Source: Croceivirga sp. (GTDB lineage: Bacteria > Bacteroidota > Bacteroidia > Flavobacteriales > Flavobacteriaceae). Taken from it: DNA of 64,000 bases. A program made the position numbers and the translations under genes. Every line of letters begins with the position of its first letter. Position 1 is the first letter of the stretch. The notes below the pieces were generated by a model. The model made no database searches and was not told the DNA's origin. It was given only the letters and a program-made list of their open reading frames with translations. Shown here piece after piece: positions 14,525 to 23,001 of the stretch. Where the stretch lies: the NCBI GenBank assembly GCA_028281025.1, contig JANQKR010000039.1:1-64000 (forward strand), written 5' to 3'.

Positions 14525-14881
14525 ATGAATAATTATAAAGAATTAATAGTTTGGCAAAAATCCATGTCATTGGTTGAAATGGTATACCAATTAACAGCTT
14601 CATTTCCTGAAGAAGAAAAGTTTGGACTAACGAACCAAATTCGAAGAAGCGCGGTTTCCGTTTCGTCCAACATTGCAGAAGGTGCAGGAAGAAATTCAAA
14701 AAAGGAGTTTAGAAATTTTCTTGGTATCGCCAATGGTTCCCTTAATGAATTGATGACCCAGTTGGAGCTTGCCGATAGATTAAGATTCATAGAAGGACAA
14801 AAAATGGAGGAAACCATAGGTTTAGGAAACGAAATCCAAAAAATAATATATACCCTTATCAATAAATTTTCCCATATCTAA
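14525..14881 (+). CDS. Four-helix bundle protein (bS23 / 23S rRNA intervening-sequence protein family)
   Basis: A 118-aa helical protein with the family signature: YKELIVWQKSMSLVEMVYQLT, FPEEEKFGLTNQIRRSAVSVSSNIAEGAGR, KKEFRNFLGIANGSLNELMTQLELA and a C-terminal helix. The family was first seen in 23S rRNA intervening sequences and has since been found as scattered single genes. Here it lies inside the trp operon between trpG and trpD, after the ATGTGAG array, in the same orientation. It has no known role in Trp synthesis. It is intact and likely co-transcribed; an inserted cassette is the likely origin. Confidence 0.9.
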   Translation: MNNYKELIVWQKSMSLVEMVYQLTASFPEEEKFGLTNQIRRSAVSVSSNIAEGAGRNSKKEFRNFLGIANGSLNELMTQLELADRLRFIEGQKMEETIGLGNEIQKIIYTLINKFSHI

Positions 14882-14903
14882 TTTCTCATATCTATATACC
14901 ATA

Positions 14904-15896
14904 ATGAAAGAGACTTTAAACAGACTTATCAATCACGAAATCCTGGCAAAGGAAGATGCCAAACAAATCCTGGTAAATATTGCCAAGGGGCAATACAATA
15001 CTAGTCAAATTGCCGCTTTTCTAACCGTTTATATGATGCGAAGCATTACCATTGAGGAGTTGGAAGGTTTTCGGGATGCGCTCTTGGAACTGTGCTTGGC
15101 AGTGGATTTAAGCGATTATAACCCTATTGACCTCTGTGGAACGGGAGGGGATGGTAAAGACACGTTCAACATTTCCACTTTGGCCTCTTTTGTAACCGCC
15201 GGAGCGGGAATAAAAGTCACCAAGCATGGAAATTATGGGGTTTCCTCCAAATGTGGAAGTAGCAATGTCATGGAGTTTTTGGGCATCAAATTCAGTAACG
15301 AGGCCGATTTTCTCAAAAAATCCATAGATGAAGCCGGTATCTGTGTATTGCATGCGCCCCTTTTTCATCCTGCCATGAAAAATGTGGCCCCCATACGAAG
15401 GGAATTGGCCGTAAAAACCTTTTTCAACATGTTGGGGCCTATGGTTAATCCAGCTTTTCCAAAGAACCAAATGGTGGGCGTATTCAACTTGGAACTGGCC
15501 CGAATGTATGGATACCTCTATCAGAATACGGATAAAAACTTTACCGTACTCCACGCTTTGGACGGCTATGATGAGATCAGTCTAACAGGGGCGACCAAGA
15601 CCATATCCAATGGTTCCGAAGGCATTTTACAGCCCTGGGATTTTGGTTTGGAAAGTGTAAATGCAAATGCCATTGCCGGCGGTGAGGACGTTGCCGAATC
15701 CGCGCAGATTTTTATGAACATTTTACAGGGCAAAGGGGCAGAAGCACAGAATAATGTGGTCTGCGCCAATGCTGGGATAGCCATAGCCACAGTTGAGGGC
15801 CTTGCGCCAAAAGAAGGATTTGAAAAAGCGAAGGAATCCTTGCTAAATGGCAAAGCGTTAAAAGCATTAAGGAAATTACAGGAGTTGAGTAATTAG
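14904..15896 (+). CDS. trpD: Anthranilate phosphoribosyltransferase
   Basis: A 330-aa enzyme of normal length that joins anthranilate to PRPP. It has the glycine-rich PRPP loop CGTGGDGKDTFNIST, the KHGNYGVSSKCGSSNVMEFLG segment, the anthranilate-binding region HPAMKNVAPIRRELAVKTFFNMLGPMVNP, and the DEISLTGAT motif. It is cut off from trpG by the repeat and four-helix-bundle insertion (433 bp), and its stop is followed at once by a second heptamer array. Confidence 0.96.
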   Translation: MKETLNRLINHEILAKEDAKQILVNIAKGQYNTSQIAAFLTVYMMRSITIEELEGFRDALLELCLAVDLSDYNPIDLCGTGGDGKDTFNISTLASFVTAGAGIKVTKHGNYGVSSKCGSSNVMEFLGIKFSNEADFLKKSIDEAGICVLHAPLFHPAMKNVAPIRRELAVKTFFNMLGPMVNPAFPKNQMVGVFNLELARMYGYLYQNTDKNFTVLHALDGYDEISLTGATKTISNGSEGILQPWDFGLESVNANAIAGGEDVAESAQIFMNILQGKGAEAQNNVVCANAGIAIATVEGLAPKEGFEKAKESLLNGKALKALRKLQELSN

Positions 15897-15935
15897 TTGT
15901 TGGTTGTTAGTTGTTGGTTGTTGGTTGTTGGTTGT
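15897..15935. repeat. Heptamer tandem array (TTGTTGG)x5.5
   Basis: Five copies of TTGTTGG, the second being TTGTTAG, plus a partial TTGT, start on the base after the trpD stop. A small ORF begins 1 bp after the array. The unit length and placement copy the ATGTGAG array after trpG, but the unit sequence differs. Confidence 0.92.
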
Positions 15936-15936
15936 A

Positions 15937-16164
15937 ATGGATTTAAAGTCTTTTTTTCAAAAGCAACTGTTTTGGTCGATTCCAATTGTTTCAACCATCG
16001 GAAATTTAGTTACCCAAGACCTAACCATTGGGATAAATAGTGTACAAAGGATGTATGACATAAGCACGATAATGGCGTTTGAAGTCTTCAATACTACTGT
16101 AGTAATGGGGGGAGCCTTACTTATTATTTCTGGATCAATGTTCACAATTCCATTAAATGAATAA
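15937..16164 (+). CDS. Small hypothetical membrane protein in the trp operon
   Basis: A 75-aa ORF from the ATG at 15937 (MDLKSFFQKQLFW) to 16164. Two hydrophobic stretches are visible, one around FWSIPIVSTIGNLV and one around TTVVMGGALLIISGSMFTI. I do not recognise the family. It follows the TTGTTGG array and precedes trpC by 22 bp, in the same direction. It may be a true small protein or chance coding in inserted DNA. A longer version would begin with a TTG within the repeats and read them as amino acids, which is unlikely. Confidence 0.45.
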   Translation: MDLKSFFQKQLFWSIPIVSTIGNLVTQDLTIGINSVQRMYDISTIMAFEVFNTTVVMGGALLIISGSMFTIPLNE

Positions 16165-16186
16165 TCATAAACCAACAATCGAAAAA

Positions 16187-16972
16187 ATGAACATTCTGGA
16201 AAAAATAGTAGCGGATAAACGAAAGGAAGTTTTTCTCAAACAGTCTTTGATTCCAACGTTACAACTGGAAAAGTCGGTTTTGTTTGAGCGGAAATGCGCG
16301 TCCCTGGCTTCTGCTTTAAAGAACAGTAATACGGGAATCATTGCAGAACATAAACGACGTTCCCCTTCTAAACACACCATAAATCAAAATACCAACGTAG
16401 CCCAGGTAGCAAAGGGGTATCAAAACGCCGGCGTATGTGGAATGAGCGTACTTACGGATATCAAATACTTTGGAGGTTCGCTGGAGGATCTGCTCCTGGC
16501 AAGGGCATCTGTGGACATGCCCTTATTGAGAAAGGAATTTATGATAGACGAATATCAGGTATTGGAAGCTAAGGCCAATGGGGCGGATGTGATTTTACTC
16601 ATTGCCGCGGTACTGTCCAAAGAGGAACTAAAAGTACTTTCCGAGCTGGCCAAAAGTTTGGGGATGAACGTACTTTTAGAGGTCCACAACCAACAGGAAT
16701 TGAACAAGTCCTTACTGCCCAGTGTGGACATGTTGGGCGTTAACAACCGTAATTTAAAAACCTTTCAAGTGAGTTTGGAAACCAGCAAGTCGTTGGCCAG
16801 AGAAATCCCGGAGGATTTTGTAAAAGTATCCGAGAGTGGCATAAGTTCCATTAGTGCCATTACAGAACTTAAGGAATTCGGTTATCAAGGCTTTTTGATC
16901 GGTGAGAACTTTATGAAAACGGAAAACCCGGGAGAAAGCGCCGCGGAATTTATTCAAAAATTAGGGAGATGA
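16187..16972 (+). CDS. trpC: Indole-3-glycerol phosphate synthase
   Basis: A 261-aa TIM-barrel enzyme: NILEKIVADKRKEV at the start, IIAEHKRRSPSK (catalytic Lys and substrate loop), VCGMSVLTDIKYFGGSLEDL, PLLRKEFMIDEYQVLEAKANGADVILLIAA, LLEVHNQQELNKSL, LGVNNRNLKTF, VSESGISS and GFLIGENFMKTENPGESAAEF. The ATG at 16187 gives the usual family start. An ATG at 16157 would overlap the small ORF and add ten unusual residues. The stop overlaps the trpF ATG by 4 bp. Confidence 0.95.
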   Translation: MNILEKIVADKRKEVFLKQSLIPTLQLEKSVLFERKCASLASALKNSNTGIIAEHKRRSPSKHTINQNTNVAQVAKGYQNAGVCGMSVLTDIKYFGGSLEDLLLARASVDMPLLRKEFMIDEYQVLEAKANGADVILLIAAVLSKEELKVLSELAKSLGMNVLLEVHNQQELNKSLLPSVDMLGVNNRNLKTFQVSLETSKSLAREIPEDFVKVSESGISSISAITELKEFGYQGFLIGENFMKTENPGESAAEFIQKLGR

Positions 16973-17628
16973 AGCTTAAAATATGTGGTCAAAAACATAA
17001 TATTGCGGATGTGGCTGGTTTGCAACCGGATTACCTTGGTTTCATCTTTTGGGAACCCTCGTCCCGTTACTTTGATCATGAACCGTTCCCACTACCCCCA
17101 GAAATAAAGGGCGTTGGGGTTTTTGTGGACGCCCCCATTGAAAGCGTTTTGGAAAAGGTTGCAACATATCATTTGGATGCCGTTCAGTTACATGGAAATG
17201 AAACTCCGGAATACTGTACAAACCTAAAAAAGCGCCATTCCAAACTTGTTCCGGAATTCCAAACCAAAGAATTTGACATCATAAAGGTATTTTCAATCAA
17301 GGAAACATTCGATTTTTCCATCTTAAAAGCTTACGAGGATTCCTGTGACTATTTCCTATTTGACACCAAGGGAAAGCTGCCTGGAGGAAATGGTTACGCT
17401 TTTGATTGGGGAGTCCTGCAACAATACCCTTCAACCAAACCCTATTTTCTAAGTGGGGGTATTGGATTGGAGAATGTAAATGAATTACGGAAATTCTTGG
17501 AAACCGATACCTCAAAATACTGTTATGCCATTGATGTGAACAGCAAATTTGAAACGGAACCCGGACGTAAGGATATCAAAAAACTAAAAGAATTTAAAAA
17601 AGTGCTGGAAAATGAGTTATCACGCTAA
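16969..17628 (+). CDS. trpF: Phosphoribosylanthranilate isomerase
   Basis: A 219-aa TIM-barrel isomerase with the start [33 protein letters not shown] (the catalytic Cys is in KICG), [38 protein letters not shown] (phosphate loop), [13 protein letters not shown] and [16 protein letters not shown]. It overlaps trpC by 4 bp and trpB by 17 bp, so this part of the operon is tightly coupled, unlike the junctions on either side of trpD and at trpB-trpA. Confidence 0.94.
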   Translation: MKLKICGQKHNIADVAGLQPDYLGFIFWEPSSRYFDHEPFPLPPEIKGVGVFVDAPIESVLEKVATYHLDAVQLHGNETPEYCTNLKKRHSKLVPEFQTKEFDIIKVFSIKETFDFSILKAYEDSCDYFLFDTKGKLPGGNGYAFDWGVLQQYPSTKPYFLSGGIGLENVNELRKFLETDTSKYCYAIDVNSKFETEPGRKDIKKLKEFKKVLENELSR

Positions 17629-18793
17629 CGAAAAAGGTTATTACGGAGAATTTGGAGGGGCATTCATTCCCGAGATGTTGTACCCGAATTGTGAGGAACT
17701 TCGCCAAAATTACATTCGGATCATGTCAGAACCTTCCTTTCAGGAAGAGTTCCATCAACTGTTAAAAGACTACGTAGGCAGACCTACCCCACTATATTTT
17801 GCAGAGCGTTTATCGGAAAAGTATCAAACCAAAATATATCTAAAACGGGAAGACCTTTGTCATACAGGGGCGCACAAGGTCAATAACACTATTGGGCAAA
17901 TTTTGATGGCCAAAAAATTGGGCAAAAACCGAATCATAGCGGAAACGGGTGCAGGGCAACACGGGGTTGCCACAGCAACGGTCTGTGCTTTAATGGGTAT
18001 TGAGTGCGTCGTGTACATGGGCGAAATTGACATTGACAGACAAGCGCCCAATGTAGCCCGCATGAAGATGTTGGGTGCAGAGGTCCGTGCGGCCAAGTCT
18101 GGCAGTAGAACGTTAAAGGACGCTACCAATGAAGCCATACGTGATTGGATCAACAACCCTGTAAATACCCATTACATTATAGGCTCGGTTGTAGGGCCGC
18201 ACCCCTATCCAGATATGGTAGCGCGTTTTCAATCCGTAATTTCTGAAGAAATCAAATGGCAGTTACGGGAAAAGGAAGGGAGGGAGAATCCCGATTATGT
18301 AGTGGCCTGTGTGGGCGGTGGTAGCAATGCCGCTGGTGCCTATTATCATTATTTGGACACTCCGGAGGTCGGTATCATTGCCGTAGAGGCAGCTGGCAAA
18401 GGAGTTAATTCCGGGGAAAGTGCTGCAACATCGGCCTTGGGAAAAGTAGGTATCATCCATGGTAGCAAAACCCTGTTGATGCAAACCGAAGATGGTCAAA
18501 TTACCGAACCGTATTCCATTTCCGCGGGACTGGACTACCCTGGAGTAGGACCCATGCATGCACATTTGTACAAAAGTGGTCGTGGGGAATTCATTTCAAT
18601 CACCGATGATGAAGCCATGACCGCCGGCCTGGAAATGTCGCAATTGGAAGGCATTATTCCTGCTATAGAAACCAGCCATGCCTTCGCTATTTTCGATTAT
18701 AAAAAATTCGAGAAGGATGATGTTATTGTAATCAATCTTTCGGGGAGGGGAGATAAGGATTTACAGACCTATATAGACTATTTTAAGTTATAA
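17612..18793 (+). CDS. trpB: Tryptophan synthase beta chain
   Basis: A 393-aa PLP enzyme. It has the start [26 protein letters not shown], the PLP-lysine motif [31 protein letters not shown] (catalytic Glu region), [15 protein letters not shown] (PLP phosphate loop), [10 protein letters not shown]-like text ([16 protein letters not shown]) and [11 protein letters not shown]-like text ([19 protein letters not shown]). It converts indole and serine to Trp. The start ATG lies inside the 3' end of trpF. Confidence 0.97.
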   Translation: MSYHANEKGYYGEFGGAFIPEMLYPNCEELRQNYIRIMSEPSFQEEFHQLLKDYVGRPTPLYFAERLSEKYQTKIYLKREDLCHTGAHKVNNTIGQILMAKKLGKNRIIAETGAGQHGVATATVCALMGIECVVYMGEIDIDRQAPNVARMKMLGAEVRAAKSGSRTLKDATNEAIRDWINNPVNTHYIIGSVVGPHPYPDMVARFQSVISEEIKWQLREKEGRENPDYVVACVGGGSNAAGAYYHYLDTPEVGIIAVEAAGKGVNSGESAATSALGKVGIIHGSKTLLMQTEDGQITEPYSISAGLDYPGVGPMHAHLYKSGRGEFISITDDEAMTAGLEMSQLEGIIPAIETSHAFAIFDYKKFEKDDVIVINLSGRGDKDLQTYIDYFKL

Positions 18794-18821
18794 CGTCATT
18801 TCGAACGAACCTGGGAAATCG
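18794..18821. repeat. Remnant of a dispersed palindromic repeat between trpB and trpA
   Basis: Starting on the base after the trpB stop, CGTCATTTCGAACGAACC followed by TGGGAAATCG resembles the dispersed CGTCATTTCGA...GAAATC family common in flavobacterial intergenic DNA. The palindrome is not intact here. The match is from memory of the motif and needs a search. Confidence 0.4.
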
Positions 18822-18866
18822 AATAACAATTCCCAATCACATACCTGATTTTCAACAACTAAACAA

Positions 18867-19628
18867 ATGAACAGAATAAAAGCCAAGCTCCAGGAGAACA
18901 AAAAACTCCTCTCCATTTACTTCACCGCGGGTTATCCAAAATTGGACGATACCGTTCCAATAATTCAGGAATTGGAGAAGGCGGGAGTGGATATGATAGA
19001 AATAGGCCTTCCTTTTAGCGATCCATTGGCAGATGGACCTACCATTCAGAAAAGTTCCACAGCTGCACTGGGAAATGGTATGCACACCGAACTGCTATTT
19101 GAACAATTAAAGGACATTCGGAAATCCGTTTCCATTCCCTTGATCGTTATGGGCTATTTTAATCCAATGCTACAGTACGGGGTCGAGGCTTTTTGCCGAA
19201 AATGTCTTGAAATTGGGATAGATGGTATTATTATGCCCGATCTTCCCCTGGATGTCTATAAAGAAGCGTACGAAGCCATTTACAAAAAATACAATCTTAT
19301 CAACGTCTTCTTGATTACCCCCCAGACCAGCGAAGAACGCATTCGTGCAATCGACAATGCCTCGGATGGTTTTATTTATATGGTCAGTTCGGCGAGCACC
19401 ACCGGTGCCAAGGATGGTTTTGGTGAGGAACAGCAGGAATACTTCCAACGGATTGCCAAACTAAATCTCAAAAATCCACAGATAGTGGGGTTTGGCATTA
19501 GTAATGCGAACACCTTTCAGGCGGCCACGGCTAAAACCAAAGGGGCCATTATTGGATCTGCATTTATCAAGCATTTAACGGAAAACGGGATTGAAAAGAT
19601 TGGGAATTTCATCAAAACGATCCGATAA
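18867..19628 (+). CDS. trpA: Tryptophan synthase alpha chain
   Basis: A 253-aa TIM-barrel enzyme with the start LLSIYFTAGYPKLDDT, the catalytic Glu and Asp regions (DMIEIGLPFSDPLADGPTIQKSS), MGYFNPMLQYGVEAFCRKC, GIIMPDLPLDVY, NVFLITPQTSEERIRAID, FIYMVSSASTTGAKDGF and VGFGISNANTF with IIGSAFIKHL. It cleaves indole-glycerol phosphate to indole for TrpB. It is the last trp gene. A 73-bp gap separates it from trpB. No clear terminator is seen before the convergent SusD gene 20 bp away. Confidence 0.96.
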   Translation: MNRIKAKLQENKKLLSIYFTAGYPKLDDTVPIIQELEKAGVDMIEIGLPFSDPLADGPTIQKSSTAALGNGMHTELLFEQLKDIRKSVSIPLIVMGYFNPMLQYGVEAFCRKCLEIGIDGIIMPDLPLDVYKEAYEAIYKKYNLINVFLITPQTSEERIRAIDNASDGFIYMVSSASTTGAKDGFGEEQQEYFQRIAKLNLKNPQIVGFGISNANTFQAATAKTKGAIIGSAFIKHLTENGIEKIGNFIKTIR

Positions 19629-19648
19629 GGGACAAATTCAATTTCGTT

Positions 19649-21448
19649 TTAATAGCCCGGGTTTTGGACAACATTTGGGTTTAAGTTAATCTCATCGGCC
19701 GGTATTGGCCAGATATACTTATGTGGTGCAAATTGTTTGGAAAGACCAGGATTTCTGGTATTGAAGTCCTCAATGACCTCAGAGAGCAATTGGTTCCTTA
19801 TCAAAGCATCTTTATAGGAGCCCTCAAAACAGAGTTCTTTTCTATGTTGTGATAAAATTTCGGTAAGTAATTCGTTTTGGCTTAATCCATTTTGTAACAA
19901 GAAATCCGCGGAAGTATGCGATCTTGCTATGATTTGGTTTACCAATTCATACGCCTTTGCGGTAGGTCCATTAATCGCATTTTCAACTTCAGCTGCCATT
20001 AATAACACATTCGCATACCTTATAAAGGGAAAATCCTCGGAAGACAGTCCAATTCCCGGTGCGGTGGATACATCGCCAATATACTTAAGTGGTCTCCAAT
20101 TTTCTACGTCAGTTGCATTAATGGCCGTGCCATTTTGTACAGTGAATGAAGCTATATTGGTAAAAAACCGATTGTCCTCAATGTTCAAGGGAAAAGTAAT
20201 TGGATTTTGAAAGTCAGCCGCATCACTAAAAAACTCTTGCATAAATTTTGGATCCAATCTTAAAATGTCATTAACGGCATAGCCCAAAGGTCCCCAGAAA
20301 ACACCAACATTACCCCCACCATTTGTTTTCAAAACATCAAAATCAATGGAGAAAATGATTTCAGAATTGTTTGATTCATTGTCAACACGAAATACGCTGG
20401 AGTAGTCCTGTTCCAGATTGAATTGGTTCATTACTTTATCAAACTGGGAAGCGGCCAGGGCGTACTTTTCCACATCAAGATCCGGGAATCCGGCAGAATA
20501 CAGGTAAAATTGTCCTAAAAGGACCTGAGCGGCCGGAACCGAAGCACTTTTGGAGTTTATAAAGCTTTCCAAATTGGCTTCCGCAAACAGTAAATCCACC
20601 TCAATCAAGTCCTTTAAAGAAGACCTGTCCTGGCCCAAAACGGTAGCTGAAGTAGATGTCACAAGAACCGGGTTGCCATAAAGCTTCAATAGATTAAAGT
20701 ACAACAGTGCCCTCAAAAATCTAAACTCAGCATTCAATACACGCTCTTCTTTACCCAACTCTGAAACATAATTACCTTCGGCAATGAGTTCCAGGCCTAA
20801 GTTAGTATTGCGAATAGCACGGTAATGAATTGCCCACACATCATTGATAACCGTATTTGATGGTTCAAAAACATAGTTGTCCAATGATGAATATACTGCT
20901 GACGAATTTTGATCAACGTAAGCCAAATCCGTACCAATGTCCCCCCAATACAGGGAATATCCCTCCGTACCAAATAGGAACGGATCTTTGAGCATAGTGT
21001 AGGTATTGGCCAGTAAAACATCAATGTCCGGGTCGGTTTCTTGAATGGGTTGAACAGGTTCTATAACCTCGGCCTCCAATATTTCCGTATCATTTTCCTC
21101 AGAAAGGGTTACACTGAATTCGTAAATCAAACCTTCCACGAAAGCATCGGAATCCATGGACAATTCAACACTAACTTGATAAGTCCCCAGTTCCAGATCA
21201 TTAAACCTAACCGTCCCTTGATCATTGGTAACGAGCGTGCTATTTCCAGGGCTAAGGGTTACACTTGCATTTGGTTCCGGAGTTCCATCAGATATGCTTA
21301 CCACAACTATTAACGTTCCCGTAATGCTATCTTGAGCTTCATTATCGGAGCCACAACCGGAAACCATGATTGAAACAACCAGCACAAAAAATAGTATGGG
21401 GTTGCTCTTTGCACATCTTGACCGTAATACATCAAATCGATTCATCAT
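19649..21448 (-). CDS. RagB/SusD family outer-membrane lipoprotein with fused N-terminal beta-sandwich domain (orphan)
   Basis: A 599-aa lipoprotein (lipobox MVSGC, Cys32). Residues about 42-125 read as a carboxypeptidase-regulatory/CnaB-like beta-sandwich (ITGTLIVVVSISDGTPEPNA, TNDQGTVRFNDLELGTYQVSV). From about 135 it is SusD: VWAIHYRAIRNTNLGLE, ERVLNAEFRFLRALLYFNLLKLYG, a TPR-like middle, FPFIRYANVLLMAAEV, LSQHRKELCFEGSYKDALIR and the C-terminal HKYIWPIPADEINLNPNVVQNPGY. SusD lids normally sit on a SusC TonB-dependent transporter encoded next door. No SusC, sensor or glycanase gene is near. The beta-sandwich is usually found at the SusC N-terminus, so its presence here is odd. Confidence 0.9.
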   Translation of the reverse strand: MMNRFDVLRSRCAKSNPILFFVLVVSIMVSGCGSDNEAQDSITGTLIVVVSISDGTPEPNASVTLSPGNSTLVTNDQGTVRFNDLELGTYQVSVELSMDSDAFVEGLIYEFSVTLSEENDTEILEAEVIEPVQPIQETDPDIDVLLANTYTMLKDPFLFGTEGYSLYWGDIGTDLAYVDQNSSAVYSSLDNYVFEPSNTVINDVWAIHYRAIRNTNLGLELIAEGNYVSELGKEERVLNAEFRFLRALLYFNLLKLYGNPVLVTSTSATVLGQDRSSLKDLIEVDLLFAEANLESFINSKSASVPAAQVLLGQFYLYSAGFPDLDVEKYALAASQFDKVMNQFNLEQDYSSVFRVDNESNNSEIIFSIDFDVLKTNGGGNVGVFWGPLGYAVNDILRLDPKFMQEFFSDAADFQNPITFPLNIEDNRFFTNIASFTVQNGTAINATDVENWRPLKYIGDVSTAPGIGLSSEDFPFIRYANVLLMAAEVENAINGPTAKAYELVNQIIARSHTSADFLLQNGLSQNELLTEILSQHRKELCFEGSYKDALIRNQLLSEVIEDFNTRNPGLSKQFAPHKYIWPIPADEINLNPNVVQNPGY

Positions 21449-21617
21449 TCAAAAATACTTTGACAGTTTAATGTTCATTTGAAACAAAAATGGGTAAATC
21501 CCATTGCACCATTGACTCCCGCACTTTGGAACAACCATTACCCTCGTGTTTTCTCCTTCTTATAGCTCTTTTGGAAACTATGAATTTCGATGGCAACAAG
21601 ATTAATCAAAAAAATGA

Positions 21618-22934
21618 TTACTGAACAAGACCCAAACCGTGATTTATAGGTATGGACTTAAAAATTTGAATTTCGGCCAATACGCCTGTCTTACTTTTGG
21701 ACAGTTTTAGACGGGCATTATTGTTCTTGAGCATCCGCTTGCAAATAAAAAGCCCTTTTCCAGATCCTTTCTCCTTTTTTGTGCCAAGGGAACTGGTCAC
21801 CATTTGGCCCGTATTGATTTTGGAAAGCTTTTCTTCATCTACTGTTTCGGCACTGTTATGTACCCTTAAGCTAAAATGGTTTTCATCCTCCATATTATCC
21901 ACCAGAATCCGCTGGTTTTGTGGTGAGAACTTAATGGCATTGGTAATCAAATTCCGGATTGCCGTTTGAAAGACCTCCTTGGAATAAAACAAATTGAAGT
22001 CGGTATCAACAGCATTGACCAGACTTAATTCCTTTTCATTCAGGTTTTGTGAATACTGACTGCGTATCTCTTCGATCAGCTCGTGGAGGTTAATATCCAT
22101 ATAGGACTTTAAGGTTTCGTCATTTTGCATGGACCAGTTCAATAGATTGTCCAACATCCCGTAGGTCTTGTCAACGGATTGTTGCAATAAGTCCAAATAA
22201 CTGTTCCTATCGGTTTTTGAATTTGAATTTCTAATAATGGTGGTCAGCATCGAAATTTGATGTATCGGTGTCCTAAGATCATGGGCAATTATCTTCATAA
22301 TGTCCTTACGGAATGAAGTAAGCTCCAATAATTCCTCATTTTGAAGACTGACCAATTGATGCTGTCCCTGCAGTTCGTTCTGCAACCGTATGACCTTGCT
22401 GAAAACAAAGAAGCTGACCGCAGCAACCGATGAGATCATAATAAATGCAAGGATATATTTGCCAATGGACAAATCCGGATACAACATGGCACAGGCTATG
22501 ATGAATATGGTATTATAACCAATAACCACAAATTGATGCCATGGCCTTTCAAAAACCGCCAATAAAAGGCCCATTACAAATACAATCATCTCCACCCTGG
22601 AAAAATAGGCCTCAAAGTTCACATTTACATCGGCAATCCGAAAAGGTAAATATATCGTGGACGAGAGGATATTGATATAGACCATAATAATGAAGAGCAA
22701 ACTGGTGGTCATCCACTTTAATTTCCATATGACGGACGAAATCAAAACAATTGAAAATACCACTAAATGCTTTACGGCATATCTGTTAAATCCCCCCAGT
22801 TGATATTCCGTGAAGAAATTGGTGGCCAATCCGGCCAACACCAAAACAATGAGCACATGAAAAATTATGCTTGAGCGATTAATTGCAACAAGCACTTTTT
22901 TATCTTTAGCAGATGAATCAAGGGTTGTATTCAA
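21618..22934 (-). CDS. Membrane-bound sensor histidine kinase
   Basis: A 438-aa kinase. About six transmembrane helices fill residues 20-180, then a coiled linker (VIRLQNELQGQHQLVSLQNEEL), a HisKA H-box (MKIIAHDLRTPIHQISML, His near 216), the N-box NLITNAIKFSP and a G-box GSGKGLFICKRM. No extracytoplasmic sensor domain is seen, so the membrane part may sense. No ATG lies in frame before the first helix and a stop lies just upstream, so translation should start at the TTG at 22934. The nearest lone receiver is at 24651, across a divergent gene; pairing is possible but not shown. Confidence 0.85.
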   Translation of the reverse strand: MNTTLDSSAKDKKVLVAINRSSIIFHVLIVLVLAGLATNFFTEYQLGGFNRYAVKHLVVFSIVLISSVIWKLKWMTTSLLFIIMVYINILSSTIYLPFRIADVNVNFEAYFSRVEMIVFVMGLLLAVFERPWHQFVVIGYNTIFIIACAMLYPDLSIGKYILAFIMISSVAAVSFFVFSKVIRLQNELQGQHQLVSLQNEELLELTSFRKDIMKIIAHDLRTPIHQISMLTTIIRNSNSKTDRNSYLDLLQQSVDKTYGMLDNLLNWSMQNDETLKSYMDINLHELIEEIRSQYSQNLNEKELSLVNAVDTDFNLFYSKEVFQTAIRNLITNAIKFSPQNQRILVDNMEDENHFSLRVHNSAETVDEEKLSKINTGQMVTSSLGTKKEKGSGKGLFICKRMLKNNNARLKLSKSKTGVLAEIQIFKSIPINHGLGLVQ

Positions 22935-23001
22935 GATGAATGCATTCTTGGTTTATCAACGATAATTGGTGTATTTTCTTACTTTTTTGATTAAAATTTA
23001 G

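Noticed and set aside
14445-14699. Minus-strand frame with LTSHISHLTSHISH repeats
   Set aside because: The repeated residues come from reading the heptamer array; the rest is antisense to trpG and the four-helix-bundle gene.
14471-15935. CRISPR-like arrays in the trp operon
   Set aside because: The units are 7 bp, contiguous and without spacers, and no cas genes are present. They are simple tandem arrays.
19629-19648. Terminator between trpA and the SusD gene
   Set aside because: No stem with a T-run is visible in the 20-bp convergent gap.
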